Shown here: one piece after another, positions 7,722 through 16,014 of the stretch
Numbering within the stretch: position 1 is the first letter of the stretch
Layout: each line of letters starts with the position of its first letter
NCBI GenBank assembly: GCA_017407905.1
Contig: JAFQVS010000066.1
Location: forward strand, 1 to 48,511
Length of the DNA: 48,511 nucleotides
From: Bacteroidaceae bacterium
GTDB lineage: Bacteria; Bacteroidota; Bacteroidia; Bacteroidales; Bacteroidaceae
Direction of reading: 5' to 3'
Program-made: the position numbers and the translations under genes
Notes under the pieces: model-generated
Databases searched by the model: none
What the model was told of the DNA's origin: nothing
The model's input: the letters and a program-made list of their open reading frames with translations, nothing else

Positions 7722-7745
7722 AAAAGCACCTCAATGGGTGCTTTT
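7722..7745. terminator. Bidirectional terminator
   Basis: AAAAGCACC (7722-7730), loop TCAAT, then GGGTGCTTTT (7736-7745). A- and T-tracts flank both sides. On the minus strand it ends the small gene at 7777-7962 and insulates the nuclease gene at 7643 from it. Confidence 0.75.
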
Positions 7746-7776
7746 GATGATTAGTAGTGCCTTGCAATATTTTGTT

Positions 7777-7962
7777 TTAGCAACTGCTACGTGCTTTTAG
7801 TTCTTGAATATGTGATACGTTAAACCCTGTTATATGCATAGGTGGGTACTCCTGTTTGCCTTCGGCGAACTTGCTGTCGCTCGGCATAATACAAGTACGC
7901 TTGTCTTCTGCACTCGCTGAATCGCAACTTTGTTTATGTTCTTTAAGGATTGGTGTTCCCAT
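7777..7962 (-). CDS. Small protein of the repeat pair, copy 2 (61 aa)
   Basis: ATG at 7962 opens a 61-residue frame. Its core (KQSCDSASAEDKRTC to KQEYPPMH) is identical to copy 1 at 2332-2502; the tail (ITGFNVSHIQELKARSSC) differs. Three or four cysteines, no signal peptide, no helix-turn-helix that I can see. It is a complete transcription unit: -7 box at 8014-8022, about 45-nt leader, frame, then a terminator at 7722-7745. The product might be the 285-nt RNA rather than the peptide. I do not recognise a family. Confidence 0.5.
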   Translation of the reverse strand: MGTPILKEHKQSCDSASAEDKRTCIMPSDSKFAEGKQEYPPMHITGFNVSHIQELKARSSC

Positions 7963-8009
7963 TGTTATTGGTTTTATAGCGTATAAGGTAAAATGTGTAT
8001 AGTTGTTCC
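7811..8009. repeat. Direct repeat, copy 2 (about 199 bp)
   Basis: Partner of 2351-2549 in the same orientation. The right edge (8009) falls at the expected transcription start of the minus-strand small gene, about 5 bases after its -7 box. The promoter itself lies outside the repeat. Confidence 0.9.
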
Positions 8010-8013
8010 GAAT

Positions 8014-8022
8014 GCAAAAATA
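8014..8022 (-). promoter_or_regulatory. -7 box of small-gene copy 2
   Basis: On the minus strand the bases read TATTTTTGC, matching TAnnTTTG. Further upstream on this strand is TTGCAAAATTTGCATAA (about 8035-8055), containing the TTGCATA half-site also found as an inverted repeat upstream of the WYL regulator. Confidence 0.55.
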
Positions 8023-8064
8023 GTGTTGAATATTGGCTTATGCAAATTTTGCAAAAGCTGGTAA

Positions 8065-8475
8065 TCATTCTTTTTGTGTTATTAGAATTTTGTTGTTTCT
8101 TTTTACTACTACTTTCCAATTTCTGGGATTTATGAGGGTGTTTCGGTAGTTGGGCGACCAAGAAACTTCGTAGGTGTATTCGCTGTTGCGGAATGTGTGT
8201 GTTTCTACATTTTCTTCGCTTGTGTAATCTTCGATGTGCGACGGCCGTTGGTTATTACAATCTCCGGGGCCTTGTTGCTGCACTTGTCTTTCCAAGAGGA
8301 GTATCTTGTCTATGCGTATAATCCGATGCTCTTGCTCGATTATAATTAGGGCTTCTTTGAAATTACGTAGGCTTTTGTGTAGCTCGTCGGGGTATTCAAT
8401 TCCTGTGTAGTTGAATTGTTGTGCAATATTGCTGATTCGGCGTTTTTTTTGTCTCACTGTTGTATAATAAAACAA
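8065..8475 (-). CDS. Hypothetical protein, start uncertain (up to 136 aa)
   Basis: An open frame with no ATG. The longest reading begins at TTG 8475, inside the terminator hairpin at 8471-8510, which is unlikely. GTG at about 8457 gives roughly 130 residues beginning (M)RQKKRRISNIAQQF. The N-terminal part is helical and basic; residues 20-65 could form a coiled coil (LHKSLRNFKEALIIIEQEHR); the C-terminus is beta-rich (YTYEVSWSPNYRNT...WKVVVKRNN). I do not recognise a family. It follows the polysaccharide operon on the same strand and may be expressed by readthrough. Confidence 0.45.
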   Translation of the reverse strand: MFYYTTVRQKKRRISNIAQQFNYTGIEYPDELHKSLRNFKEALIIIEQEHRIIRIDKILLLERQVQQQGPGDCNNQRPSHIEDYTSEENVETHTFRNSEYTYEVSWSPNYRNTLINPRNWKVVVKRNNKILITQKE

Positions 8476-8513
8476 ACAGCGTCAAAATTTTGTGTTTGAC
8501 GCTGCTTGTTTAT
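8471..8513 (-). terminator. Terminator of the polysaccharide operon
   Basis: A 16-bp stem: AACAAACAGCGTCAAA (8471-8486) against TTTGACGCTGCTTGTT (8495-8510), one G-T pair, 8-base loop. On the minus strand the descending arm is followed by TTTTATTATAC. It lies 10 bases past the last gene of the operon. Confidence 0.75.
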
Positions 8514-8519
8514 TTGTCT

Positions 8520-9368
8520 TTATAATTTTATTATGGGAACGTTGTCCCAATCGGTCATTTCGTCGGCGGTTTTTAGGTCTATGAATTTAAAGTCTTTCAT
8601 ATAGTGGCGGAATTTCTCCTCGGCGTGTTTTATGCCTACGTATGATTTGAATTTTCTCGTAATGGGCAGGCCGGGTATCATTGGTTGGTCGCCGTCGAGG
8701 TCGCGTGGGTGTATGTAGCAGAGGTTGTAGTCGCTGTTCTGTTGTGTCCAACGCTTTATAAGGCCGTAGGGGGTTATTCTGAAATATCCGCCTCCCGAGA
8801 ATGCTACGTTTTTTCTAAATATTTTTTTTGTCGTAATGGGAAATTCTTTTATTCTTACGCCGTTGTGTTCTATTATGCTTTGTTTGTGGGTGGGGTAGTC
8901 GGGGATTCCTCCGTGTGCGTGTATAGCGGGGAATACCGAGCAGTCAATCTCGATTCCTAACTCTCCAAGAATTTCAAAGGCCCACGGCTCGTCCTTGCGG
9001 ATTGAAAAGCCCGGTGCACGGAAATATTTAACCGCTTGTCCTGTGGTGTCTTGCAGAATTTTTATTGACTCTTCAAGGTCTTTCTTGAATTCTTGCCTGT
9101 CTTGTTGCCACACTAATTGGTGATTCATCGAGTGGCTGCCAATCTCGTATTTTTGAGCTATCTTTTTTACAATCTCGGGGTATCTTTTAGCTACCCATCC
9201 GACTATAAAGAATGTGGCCTTATTGTTGCTTTCGTCAAGTATATGAAGAATGCGATCGACATTGTTGTGAATGCGACTCTCGAATTTATTCCATTGTGCC
9301 TCGTTCTTTGTCCCTGCGAATTCGAGCAAATGAAACCATTCTTCAATATCTATGGTGAGAATGTTCAT
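8520..9368 (-). CDS. NodB-type polysaccharide deacetylase
   Basis: A 282-residue cytoplasmic or membrane-peripheral deacetylase of the DUF3473/XrtA-like group. The metal-binding set is visible: TIDIEEW (D7), GSHSMNH (H79, H83), and the active-site stretch YFRAPGFS (R117). The late His/Asp region (CYIHPRDLDGD) is also typical. These enzymes remove N-acetyl groups from hexosamine residues of polysaccharides. It is the last gene of the operon and is separated from the previous one by 320 bases with its own possible promoter, so it may be regulated separately. Confidence 0.85.
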   Translation of the reverse strand: MNILTIDIEEWFHLLEFAGTKNEAQWNKFESRIHNNVDRILHILDESNNKATFFIVGWVAKRYPEIVKKIAQKYEIGSHSMNHQLVWQQDRQEFKKDLEESIKILQDTTGQAVKYFRAPGFSIRKDEPWAFEILGELGIEIDCSVFPAIHAHGGIPDYPTHKQSIIEHNGVRIKEFPITTKKIFRKNVAFSGGGYFRITPYGLIKRWTQQNSDYNLCYIHPRDLDGDQPMIPGLPITRKFKSYVGIKHAEEKFRHYMKDFKFIDLKTADEMTDWDNVPIIKL

Positions 9369-9689
9369 TTTTTTTGTATATACTTGACTTTTTGCAAAAT
9401 AAGTAAAAATGAGCGGAAAATATAAAGTTTGCTTCGATGTTTTACAAGACGTGTACAGTGTATATTAGCTGTTTATGGCAAATAAATAGGTTGTTGTAAA
9501 CGGCTTTGTTATTTATTATGCTTGTTGTAAAATATCTTATGTTTTTCTTATATTTACGCTCTTTTCGTAATATTCGGCAAAATTACTGTTTTTTTTCTAA
9601 ATAATGAAATTTTTGCTTTGTTTTTTGTTGTATTTTTTTACGCTTCTATTACGCTTCTGTTTTAACAGTATTTCCGGGCTGAGTTTTTT
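9369..9689. other. Gene-free AT-rich gap with promoter boxes and a dispersed repeat
   Basis: On the minus strand TAATTTTGC (9577-9585) is a good -7 box and TTATTTTGC (9394-9402) a weaker one, both oriented to the deacetylase. A direct repeat ATTACGCTTCT occurs twice at about 9637-9660. The stretch 9425-9487 is related to 35806-35869 (shared AAAGTTT(A/G)CTT, then ACAGTGTATATT and GGCAAATA...AATAGG), a member of the dispersed intergenic repeat family. No gene is seen. Confidence 0.5.
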
Positions 9690-10832
9690 TTAGTTCATCC
9701 CTTGCTTTTGTTTTCGGAATTCGGGGTTCACTTGTTTTTTTATTCCGCTCCAAATAGAGGTGCACATTGCAAGAAAATCGTGTCTTCCGCCCTCTTGATA
9801 GTGGGTGTTTTTGTCGAAGAATCGGAACCACGATGGTGTGGCGTTGAATCGTCGGGGAGATGAGAAGAACCAAGCAATGTCAATTCCCAAGCAACGGAGA
9901 TTTTTCCCGGGGGTGTAGGTGTATTGCGGCAGTCGGCCTTCGGTAAGGTCTTTGACTATAATTTCTCCAAAATGTACGCCCGAGATATATGCTGCGTGTA
10001 CGCTTGCGGGGATGCGCGGGTTAATCTCTATTATGCGATAGTCGCCGTCGCCTTTCTCTAATATGTCAAAATCGGCGAATCCTATCCAGCCGAGTTTGTC
10101 GAGGGCCTTTTTGCATATTTCTAATATCGCCTCATTCTCGATGCTTGTGCAGAAGCTGCTGCTGCCGCCTTTTATGGGGTAATAGCGTGTGATTTTTGTT
10201 ATTGTGTGGTTGCTGTATGTGCCGTCGGCTGTGCGATAGAGCATTGCGTTGTAGTAGTGGTTCGAGGGGATAAATTCTTGCAGGGAGCAGTCGCCGTATT
10301 GTGCGATGGTCTCACGGGTGGCTTCGCGGAGCTCCTCTATGTTGTGTACGAGTTTTATACCTCGTGAACCGGCCGATATTCCGGGCTTTACGAGTGATGG
10401 AAAGCCTATGCGGGTGCTCAGCTCGTTGTAGTTATCTTTAATGGGCATTGTACGCGGGTGGGGGATGTTGTGCTCTTGGCAAAATTCCATCAGCTTGCTT
10501 TTATCGCTTGCAATTGAGAATGTTGCGTAGTCCATTATGGCGCATTTGATATTGCTGTGGGCTTCAATTGCCTCTTTGTTGAGGCTTAACCACGTTGCAT
10601 ACTCGTCTTCCATTGGAATTACAACGCTGCACTCTTTTTCTTTTGTTATGTTGAGCAATTCTTTGGAGGTGAAGCTCTTGTCGAGGGTTATGTCGATGCA
10701 CTGTCGGACGAAATTGCATTTGCGTGAAACTTCGTTGTGCTCTCCGGCAACATATACTGTGTAGCCTTTTTCCTTGAGTGAACGTGCTGTCGAGAGTATT
10801 TGTAATCCTCCGCCGAATAGTAGTATATTCAT
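9690..10832 (-). CDS. ATP-grasp ligase of the polysaccharide operon
   Basis: A 380-residue ATP-grasp enzyme. It starts with a preATP-grasp Rossmann-like segment (MNILLFGGGLQILSTARSLK), followed by the ATP-grasp core: FPSLVKPGISAGSRGIKLV (nucleotide-binding lysine and glycine-rich loop, about 145-165), CSLQEFIP (about 185), and the Mg-binding end GFADFDILE...YRIIEINPRIPASVHAAY (about 255-285). Such enzymes join a carboxylate to an amine through an acyl phosphate. In an operon making ManNAcA (wecB-wecC), a plausible job is amidation of the uronic acid or attachment of an amino acid; the substrate is not shown. Its ATG overlaps the stop of the upstream wecG remnant (ATGA), so translation was once coupled. 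Confidence 0.8.
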   Translation of the reverse strand: MNILLFGGGLQILSTARSLKEKGYTVYVAGEHNEVSRKCNFVRQCIDITLDKSFTSKELLNITKEKECSVVIPMEDEYATWLSLNKEAIEAHSNIKCAIMDYATFSIASDKSKLMEFCQEHNIPHPRTMPIKDNYNELSTRIGFPSLVKPGISAGSRGIKLVHNIEELREATRETIAQYGDCSLQEFIPSNHYYNAMLYRTADGTYSNHTITKITRYYPIKGGSSSFCTSIENEAILEICKKALDKLGWIGFADFDILEKGDGDYRIIEINPRIPASVHAAYISGVHFGEIIVKDLTEGRLPQYTYTPGKNLRCLGIDIAWFFSSPRRFNATPSWFRFFDKNTHYQEGGRHDFLAMCTSIWSGIKKQVNPEFRKQKQGMN

Positions 10833-11590
10833 TCTTTGTTTTGTTTGTTATAATGGCTTCTGCCTAATAAACGCGAAAATATTATCCCGATGCTCCACCT
10901 TAAAATCCATAGGGAGTGGGGAACGTACCACCATAGCTCTTTTAGGTCTAATTTGCGCCAGAATAGTCCTGTAAGGCCTAATTTCTTGAGTAAGGTGGGG
11001 GGTGCTTAATCTTGCCGAGTGAGAATCGGAATGCGGCTCCAACGCCTATGCAGATTTTGTTTTTTAAATGTTTTTGTAGCTCTTGTGCAAAAAAATCTTG
11101 CTTGGGGGCGCCTAAGGCTATCCATACAACATCGGCGTTGCTGTTGTTTATGGTGTGGGCAATCTCTTTGTAATTGTACTTGTCGAGGGGCAAGAATGGT
11201 GGTGAGTAGCTTCCGTGATATTTTTATATTTTTCGCTTATTGCCTTGAGTGTTTCGTCTGTGTCAAATGTTTTATATGGCTCTTCTCGTCTTGTAGCATT
11301 GTGATGAAGAGGTCGGGGCCGGCTGAGCGTCCGACGTCTTTCAGGCCTCATAGACGGGTCATCCACACAAGGGGCATACCGTCGGGAAGGCACATAAGGG
11401 CGTTGTGCATAAGATTAAGGTAGTCTTTATTCTCTTTTTTGTTTGCGTACGCTGTGGTGCGGGTGTTGGAGGCGCATATATATCCGCCACGATGCTCCTT
11501 GGTTGCTTTTTTTATTTGCGTTATTGATTTTTAGAGGTTTGTGCGCGATATATTGACTTTTCCTATGCTATAGTATTCTGCTTTCGTCAT
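10829..11590 (-). pseudogene. Decayed WecG/TagA/CpsF (GT26) glycosyltransferase
   Basis: From ATG 11590 the frame reads IGKVNISRTNL, a stop (TAA 11531-11533), then GGYICASNTRTTAYANKKEN, NLMHNALMCLPDGMPLVWM, a second stop (TGA 11348-11350, where the family has Trp), then GLKDVGRSAGPDLFITMLQD. The remainder continues in other frames: DTDETLKAISEKYKN, then LPLDKYNYKEIAHTINNSNA with VVWIALGAPKQDFFAQ and GVGAAFRFSLG, then GLTGLFWRKL...RWSIGIIFSRLLG to the stop at 10829. Two nonsense and at least three frameshift changes make it non-functional, though full length is still recognisable. GT26 enzymes transfer ManNAcA (WecG) or ManNAc (TagA). It would have used the product of wecB-wecC upstream in this operon. 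Confidence 0.9.
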
Positions 11591-11599
11591 AATGGAACT

Positions 11600-12673
11600 T
11601 TACAGTTTGTAGATTTTGTTTAGTTTATCTACATATATTTTGCTATCGAATTGGGTGAGAATGGTGCTTTTTGCAGATGATGAGAGCTGCTTGAAGTATT
11701 CTTTATCGGTGGATAGCTTTTTTATTTTGTCGGCTGTGTCTTTATGGTTGTCTCGGCCGATGAGTATGCCGTTGCTGCCATCTTTTACTACTGTGGGAAT
11801 TGAACCGACGGGGGTTACGAGAGGGATTGCACCGTAGCTCATTGTTTCGAGCAGGGATATTGGAAGGCCCTCGAAATGCGATGGCAACAGGAATATGTCG
11901 CATTGCCGCAGAAGGGCGTTCTTTGTCGCTCCCGATACTATGCCGTGATATATAAAATGTTCTTTAAATGCGGCTTCAAATTTTGGGATGTATTCGCCTT
12001 CTCTCTCTTCTTTTCCGGCAAAGTGAAGGGTGTAGTTTATATTTTGTTCTTTTAGTGTTTGGGCCACGCTGTATATGTGGTCTATGCCTTTGTTGGCCTC
12101 TATGCGGCCGATGAAGAGTAGGTCGAGGCTGTTTTTTGTGTCAATTTCTCTGTTGAATTTTTGCGCATCGCTTGTGTCGATGCAATTGGGAAGGGTGTGT
12201 ATATTGTTTATTCCAAAGTCCTCGGATATGATTTTTGCCTCCTCTTCGCTTAGTGTTATCACCGATTGTGCGTATGAGAATATCTTTTTAAGCAGTACTT
12301 TGATGTAGAACGGACGGTTTCTCTCTTTCAGGTATTTGCCTCCGTGTATGTGGAGTATTATGCGGTTGCCGGCTTTATGCGCTTCATTTATCATCATATA
12401 GTCGCGTATTATGGCGCCTCGCATTAAGGGGATGTTGTAGTGTACTATCGCCTCTTTGTTCTTGGATAATAATTGTTTGTATTCTTTTATGTTGCGCCAT
12501 ATTCTTTTGAGCCGCGTCGTAATTTTGGTGTCTTCGGTGTCTTTACGTCCAACCTCAAAATGTATATGCTCGACTTTGTCGTTGGCACACATTACGAATT
12601 GTACAACGGATGATATTCCGCTGACATTCTCTTTGGGATTTAACGATGGGGAGTTGATTATTACTTTCATCAC
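11600..12673 (-). CDS. GT4-family glycosyltransferase
   Basis: A 357-residue GT-B fold retaining glycosyltransferase. The N-terminal half begins MMKVIINSPSLNPKENVSG and contains the acceptor-side HIHGGKYL; the C-terminal half starts at LLFIGRIEANKGID (about 190) and has the donor-binding E-x7-E motif in SHFEGLPISLLETMSYG (about 275-290). It would transfer a nucleotide-activated sugar to a lipid-linked acceptor at the cytoplasmic face. It is the only intact glycosyltransferase in the operon. Either MM residue could be the start. It ends 10 bases before the wecG remnant. Confidence 0.87.
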   Translation of the reverse strand: MMKVIINSPSLNPKENVSGISSVVQFVMCANDKVEHIHFEVGRKDTEDTKITTRLKRIWRNIKEYKQLLSKNKEAIVHYNIPLMRGAIIRDYMMINEAHKAGNRIILHIHGGKYLKERNRPFYIKVLLKKIFSYAQSVITLSEEEAKIISEDFGINNIHTLPNCIDTSDAQKFNREIDTKNSLDLLFIGRIEANKGIDHIYSVAQTLKEQNINYTLHFAGKEEREGEYIPKFEAAFKEHFIYHGIVSGATKNALLRQCDIFLLPSHFEGLPISLLETMSYGAIPLVTPVGSIPTVVKDGSNGILIGRDNHKDTADKIKKLSTDKEYFKQLSSSAKSTILTQFDSKIYVDKLNKIYKL

Positions 12674-12749
12674 GGCTATACTGTTGTAATTGGATATTAT
12701 TTCGCTTATATTGGTGTATAATCCAAATTTATCTTTCTGTACTCTGTTA

Positions 12750-13928
12750 TTATAAGTCGAATTTATATAATGTAACTTCGTAGGGGAATTTTACTACAGA
12801 GTCATATAATTGGTATAAGAAATGCACTATAAGTATAAATATATATGAGGAGAATATTAGTTTGTTATTTTGGCTCTTATTATACCATAGATAAAATAGC
12901 AGGTAGGCTTGCATTATGGGAATGAAAAGATCAACGAAGAATAAAAATCTGTTGACTACAAAGTTGTTGTAGAATAATAAGAATAGGCACACTCTTACAA
13001 AAAACAGACAGTATATATAGTTGAATTTGATACTGTTAAAGAATGCTTTTAATTTATTACTATATAGAATTATTATAATATAGCTAAGCAGCAATAAATA
13101 GGAGCGAAAGCCGAAGCTCTTTTCTTCAATTGAGTATTCGGCATAGTGTTCAATGGTCTCTTGGGAATATCCTGAATATTCACCAAAATTAAGTAGCTCC
13201 ATCGGGAGTATATAATCCACTTTGTCCATAAGTAACAGACATACAAATATAATTGCTAACTGAATATATTTATTGGGAATTATATCTTTACATATATATC
13301 CTAAAATACCTATTGGTATGATGGCTAATGCACTTCTGTGCATTGTAATGGTAATAATTGTTATAGGGATAACCCATAGCCAATATTTTTTATTTAGGAT
13401 AAGCGCGGTCATTGCTACAAAGATACAGGCTGTAATATTCTGCCTCATTCCATTCATTAGTGAAAAGAATGTGCCGGTAAAGAATAGGGTAATTCCGAAA
13501 AATATTAGCAGATAGCCCTCTTTGCGCATTGCATAATATAATGCTCCTATTTGTGAAAATCCCATTATAAGGAACATTAGATAGTGTTTATCGGTAAAGT
13601 GAAGAGTGAATTTTATGAGCGATGTAAAGCCTTGCTCTATTGTTTCTCTATCGTTGTAACCATATAAAAGGTTATAAAAGCTTTGTTTATAACTTTCGCA
13701 ATCCGCACCTACTCGTTCGCGTACTGTTACAAAGAAACAATATACTAATAGTGGTATTAGAAAGTGGGATTTTGTGAAAAGGTCGATAAAGGACGATTTC
13801 TTGTTGTAGGGATTATTTTCGCTTATGAATCCATTGGGGTATTGGTGCCTGTATGTGTATAGACCGGCATTTGTCATTACAAAGATAATGAACCCATAAA
13901 CAACGATACTCTGTATAAATAATTCCAT
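12750..13928 (-). CDS. EpsG-type polysaccharide polymerase (Wzy-like)
   Basis: A 392-residue integral membrane protein with about ten hydrophobic segments. Near the first third it has VRERVGADCESYKQSFYNLL, and after the fifth helix SLMNGMRQNITACIFV; the R-x-GxDxxxY and RQ patterns are typical of EpsG/Wzy-like proteins. These polymerise lipid-linked repeat units on the outer face of the inner membrane. Codon use is more AT-rich than its rfbB neighbour, as is common for polymerase genes that exchange between strains. No Wzx flippase accompanies it here. Confidence 0.82.
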   Translation of the reverse strand: MELFIQSIVVYGFIIFVMTNAGLYTYRHQYPNGFISENNPYNKKSSFIDLFTKSHFLIPLLVYCFFVTVRERVGADCESYKQSFYNLLYGYNDRETIEQGFTSLIKFTLHFTDKHYLMFLIMGFSQIGALYYAMRKEGYLLIFFGITLFFTGTFFSLMNGMRQNITACIFVAMTALILNKKYWLWVIPITIITITMHRSALAIIPIGILGYICKDIIPNKYIQLAIIFVCLLLMDKVDYILPMELLNFGEYSGYSQETIEHYAEYSIEEKSFGFRSYLLLLSYIIIILYSNKLKAFFNSIKFNYIYCLFFVRVCLFLLFYNNFVVNRFLFFVDLFIPIMQAYLLFYLWYNKSQNNKLIFSSYIFILIVHFLYQLYDSVVKFPYEVTLYKFDL

Positions 13929-13955
13929 CTTTTTGTGTATGTGGTTGCCTGTTTC

Positions 13956-15098
13956 TTATCTGTTGTTGTACATTACATCGTAGTAGGCTTGATAGTCGCC
14001 GCTGGTTATATTGTCGAGCCAAGATTGGTTGTCGAGGTACCAACGGACGGTTTTTTCGATGCCTTCTTCGAATTGCAGCGAGGGCTCCCAGCCGAGCTCG
14101 TTCTTTAGTTTGCTGCTGTCGATGGCGTAGCGCAGGTCGTGTCCGGCGCGGTCGGTAACGTAGGTGATGAGCTCTATTGAGTGGCCCTCGGGGTTGCCCA
14201 AGAGGCGGTCAACGGTTTTTATCAGTACTTTTATAAGGTCGATGTTTTTCCACTCGTTGAAACCGCCGATATTGTATGTGTCGGCTATTTTGCCTGTGTG
14301 GAAGATTGTGTCGATGGCGCGTGCGTGGTCTTCGACGTAGAGCCAGTCGCGTACGTTCTCGCCTTTGCCATAGACGGGGAGGGGCTTGCGGTTGCGTATG
14401 TTGTTGATAAAGAGTGGAATGAGCTTCTCGGGGAATTGGTAGGGGCCGTAGTTGTTCGAGCAGTTGGTTACGATTGTCGGAAGGCCGTAGGTGTCGTGAA
14501 AGGCGCGGACAAAGTGGTCGCTGCTTGCTTTTGAGGCCGAGTAGGGGCTGTGGGGGTTGTATTTTGTGGTCTCGTAGAAAAAGTCGGTGCCGTAGGCTGC
14601 GTGGTGCTCGCCCGACGAGGCTGTCGTGCTGAAGGGGGGCTCGATGCCTTCGGGGTGGGTGAGCTCAAGGGCGCCATAGACCTCGTCGGTCGAGATGTGG
14701 TAGAAGAGTTTGCCTTCGTAACGGTTGGGCTGTGCCTCCCAATGAACTTTGGCGGCTTGAAGCAACGAGAGTGTGCCCATCACATTGGTGCGGGCAAAGG
14801 TAAAGGGGTCTTTTATGCTGCGATCGACGTGGCTCTCGGCGGCAAGATGGATTATGCCGTCGATATTGTGCTCTTGGATGAGGGTGAGCATTCTCTCGTA
14901 GTCGCAAATATCGGCCTTTACGAATGTGTAGTTGGGGGCCTGCTCAATGTCTTTGAGGTTGGCCAGATTGCCTGCGTATGTGAGCTTGTCGAGGCAGATT
15001 ATATGGTAGTGGGGGTATTTGTTTACAAACAGACGCACTACGTGGCTCCCGATGAAGCCTGCGCCGCCTGTTATCATTATGTTGCGTTTGAATGACAT
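13956..15098 (-). CDS. rfbB: dTDP-glucose 4,6-dehydratase
   Basis: A 380-residue short-chain dehydrogenase-fold enzyme. NAD-binding GGAGFIG (11-17), the catalytic TDE triad in HISTDEVYG (T137, D138, E139), and YSASK (Y186, K190) are all present. It converts dTDP-glucose to dTDP-4-keto-6-deoxyglucose, the second step to dTDP-rhamnose and other 6-deoxysugars. It is about 25-30 residues longer than E. coli RfbB through an insertion around 150-180 (GEHHAAYGTDFFYETTKY), a feature common in Bacteroidales. It directly follows rfbA in the operon (10-base gap). The partner enzymes rfbC and rfbD are at 30385-31832. Confidence 0.95.
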   Translation of the reverse strand: MSFKRNIMITGGAGFIGSHVVRLFVNKYPHYHIICLDKLTYAGNLANLKDIEQAPNYTFVKADICDYERMLTLIQEHNIDGIIHLAAESHVDRSIKDPFTFARTNVMGTLSLLQAAKVHWEAQPNRYEGKLFYHISTDEVYGALELTHPEGIEPPFSTTASSGEHHAAYGTDFFYETTKYNPHSPYSASKASSDHFVRAFHDTYGLPTIVTNCSNNYGPYQFPEKLIPLFINNIRNRKPLPVYGKGENVRDWLYVEDHARAIDTIFHTGKIADTYNIGGFNEWKNIDLIKVLIKTVDRLLGNPEGHSIELITYVTDRAGHDLRYAIDSSKLKNELGWEPSLQFEEGIEKTVRWYLDNQSWLDNITSGDYQAYYDVMYNNR

Positions 15099-15108
15099 AT
15101 ATTGGGTG

Positions 15109-15993
15109 TTATTTCTTTAATTCGTCGATAACTTTCAGTAGGTATTGTCCGTATTGGTTTTTTATCATTGGTTGGGCCAATTGACGCATTTTCTCTTTGT
15201 TTATCCAGCCGCGACGGTAGGCGATGCCTTCGAGGCAGGCTATCTTGAGGCCTTGACGCTTTTCGATGACTTCGACAAAGGTCGAGGCTTCGCTCAGGGA
15301 GTCGTGGGTGCCGGTGTCGAGCCACGCAAAGCCGCGTCCGAGGGTCTGCACCTTGAGCTCGCTCAGGGCAAGGAAATGTTGGTTGACGGTGGTTATTTCG
15401 AGCTCGCCTCGTGCCGAGGGTTTTATTCCTTTGGCAATCTCTACTACTTTGTTGGGGTAGAAGTATAGTCCCACGACGGCGTAGTTGCTCTTGGGGTGCT
15501 GTGGCTTTTCTTCGATGGAGAGGCAGTTGCCTTGCGCGTCAAATTCGGCGACGCCGTAGCGCTCGGGGTCTTCGACGCGGTACCCAAAGACGGTGGCTTT
15601 CCCATCCTCTTCGGCTGTGCGAAGGGCCTCGCGCAGCATCGTGGTGAAACCTGCGCCGTAGAAGATGTTATCGCCAAGAACGAGGCACACTGCATCGTCG
15701 CCTATAAACTCCTCGCCTATGATGAAGGCTTGTGCAAGGCCGTCGGGCGAGGGCTGGGGGGCATATTGGAAGCGCACGCCGTAGTCGCTGCCGTCGCCCA
15801 GCAGACGTTGGAAGCCGGGGAGGTCTTGCGGGGTGGATATTATGAGTATATCGCGTATGCCGGCAAGCATAAGTACTGATATTGGGTAATAGACCATCGG
15901 CTTGTCGTATATGGGCAATAACTGTTTGCTCACTCCTTTGGTTATTGGGTAGAGGCGTGTGCCCGAACCGCCTGCAAGAACTATGCCTTTCAT
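15109..15993 (-). CDS. rfbA: Glucose-1-phosphate thymidylyltransferase
   Basis: A 294-residue nucleotidyltransferase. The start [18 protein letters not shown] carries the G-x-G-T-R-L pyrophosphorylase loop, followed by [30 protein letters not shown] and [12 protein letters not shown], all close to standard RfbA. It makes dTDP-glucose from dTTP and glucose-1-phosphate. Length and sequence are ordinary. It lies between wecC (22 bases) and rfbB (10 bases) in the minus-strand operon. Confidence 0.96.
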   Translation of the reverse strand: MKGIVLAGGSGTRLYPITKGVSKQLLPIYDKPMVYYPISVLMLAGIRDILIISTPQDLPGFQRLLGDGSDYGVRFQYAPQPSPDGLAQAFIIGEEFIGDDAVCLVLGDNIFYGAGFTTMLREALRTAEEDGKATVFGYRVEDPERYGVAEFDAQGNCLSIEEKPQHPKSNYAVVGLYFYPNKVVEIAKGIKPSARGELEITTVNQHFLALSELKVQTLGRGFAWLDTGTHDSLSEASTFVEVIEKRQGLKIACLEGIAYRRGWINKEKMRQLAQPMIKNQYGQYLLKVIDELKK

Positions 15994-16014
15994 CTTATGG
16001 GTGTTTTTTTGCTT

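Noticed and set aside
11019..11423. 134-codon plus-strand frame across the wecG remnant
   Set aside because: Antisense to a recognisable decayed glycosyltransferase; Cys/Arg-rich composition is that of a shadow frame.
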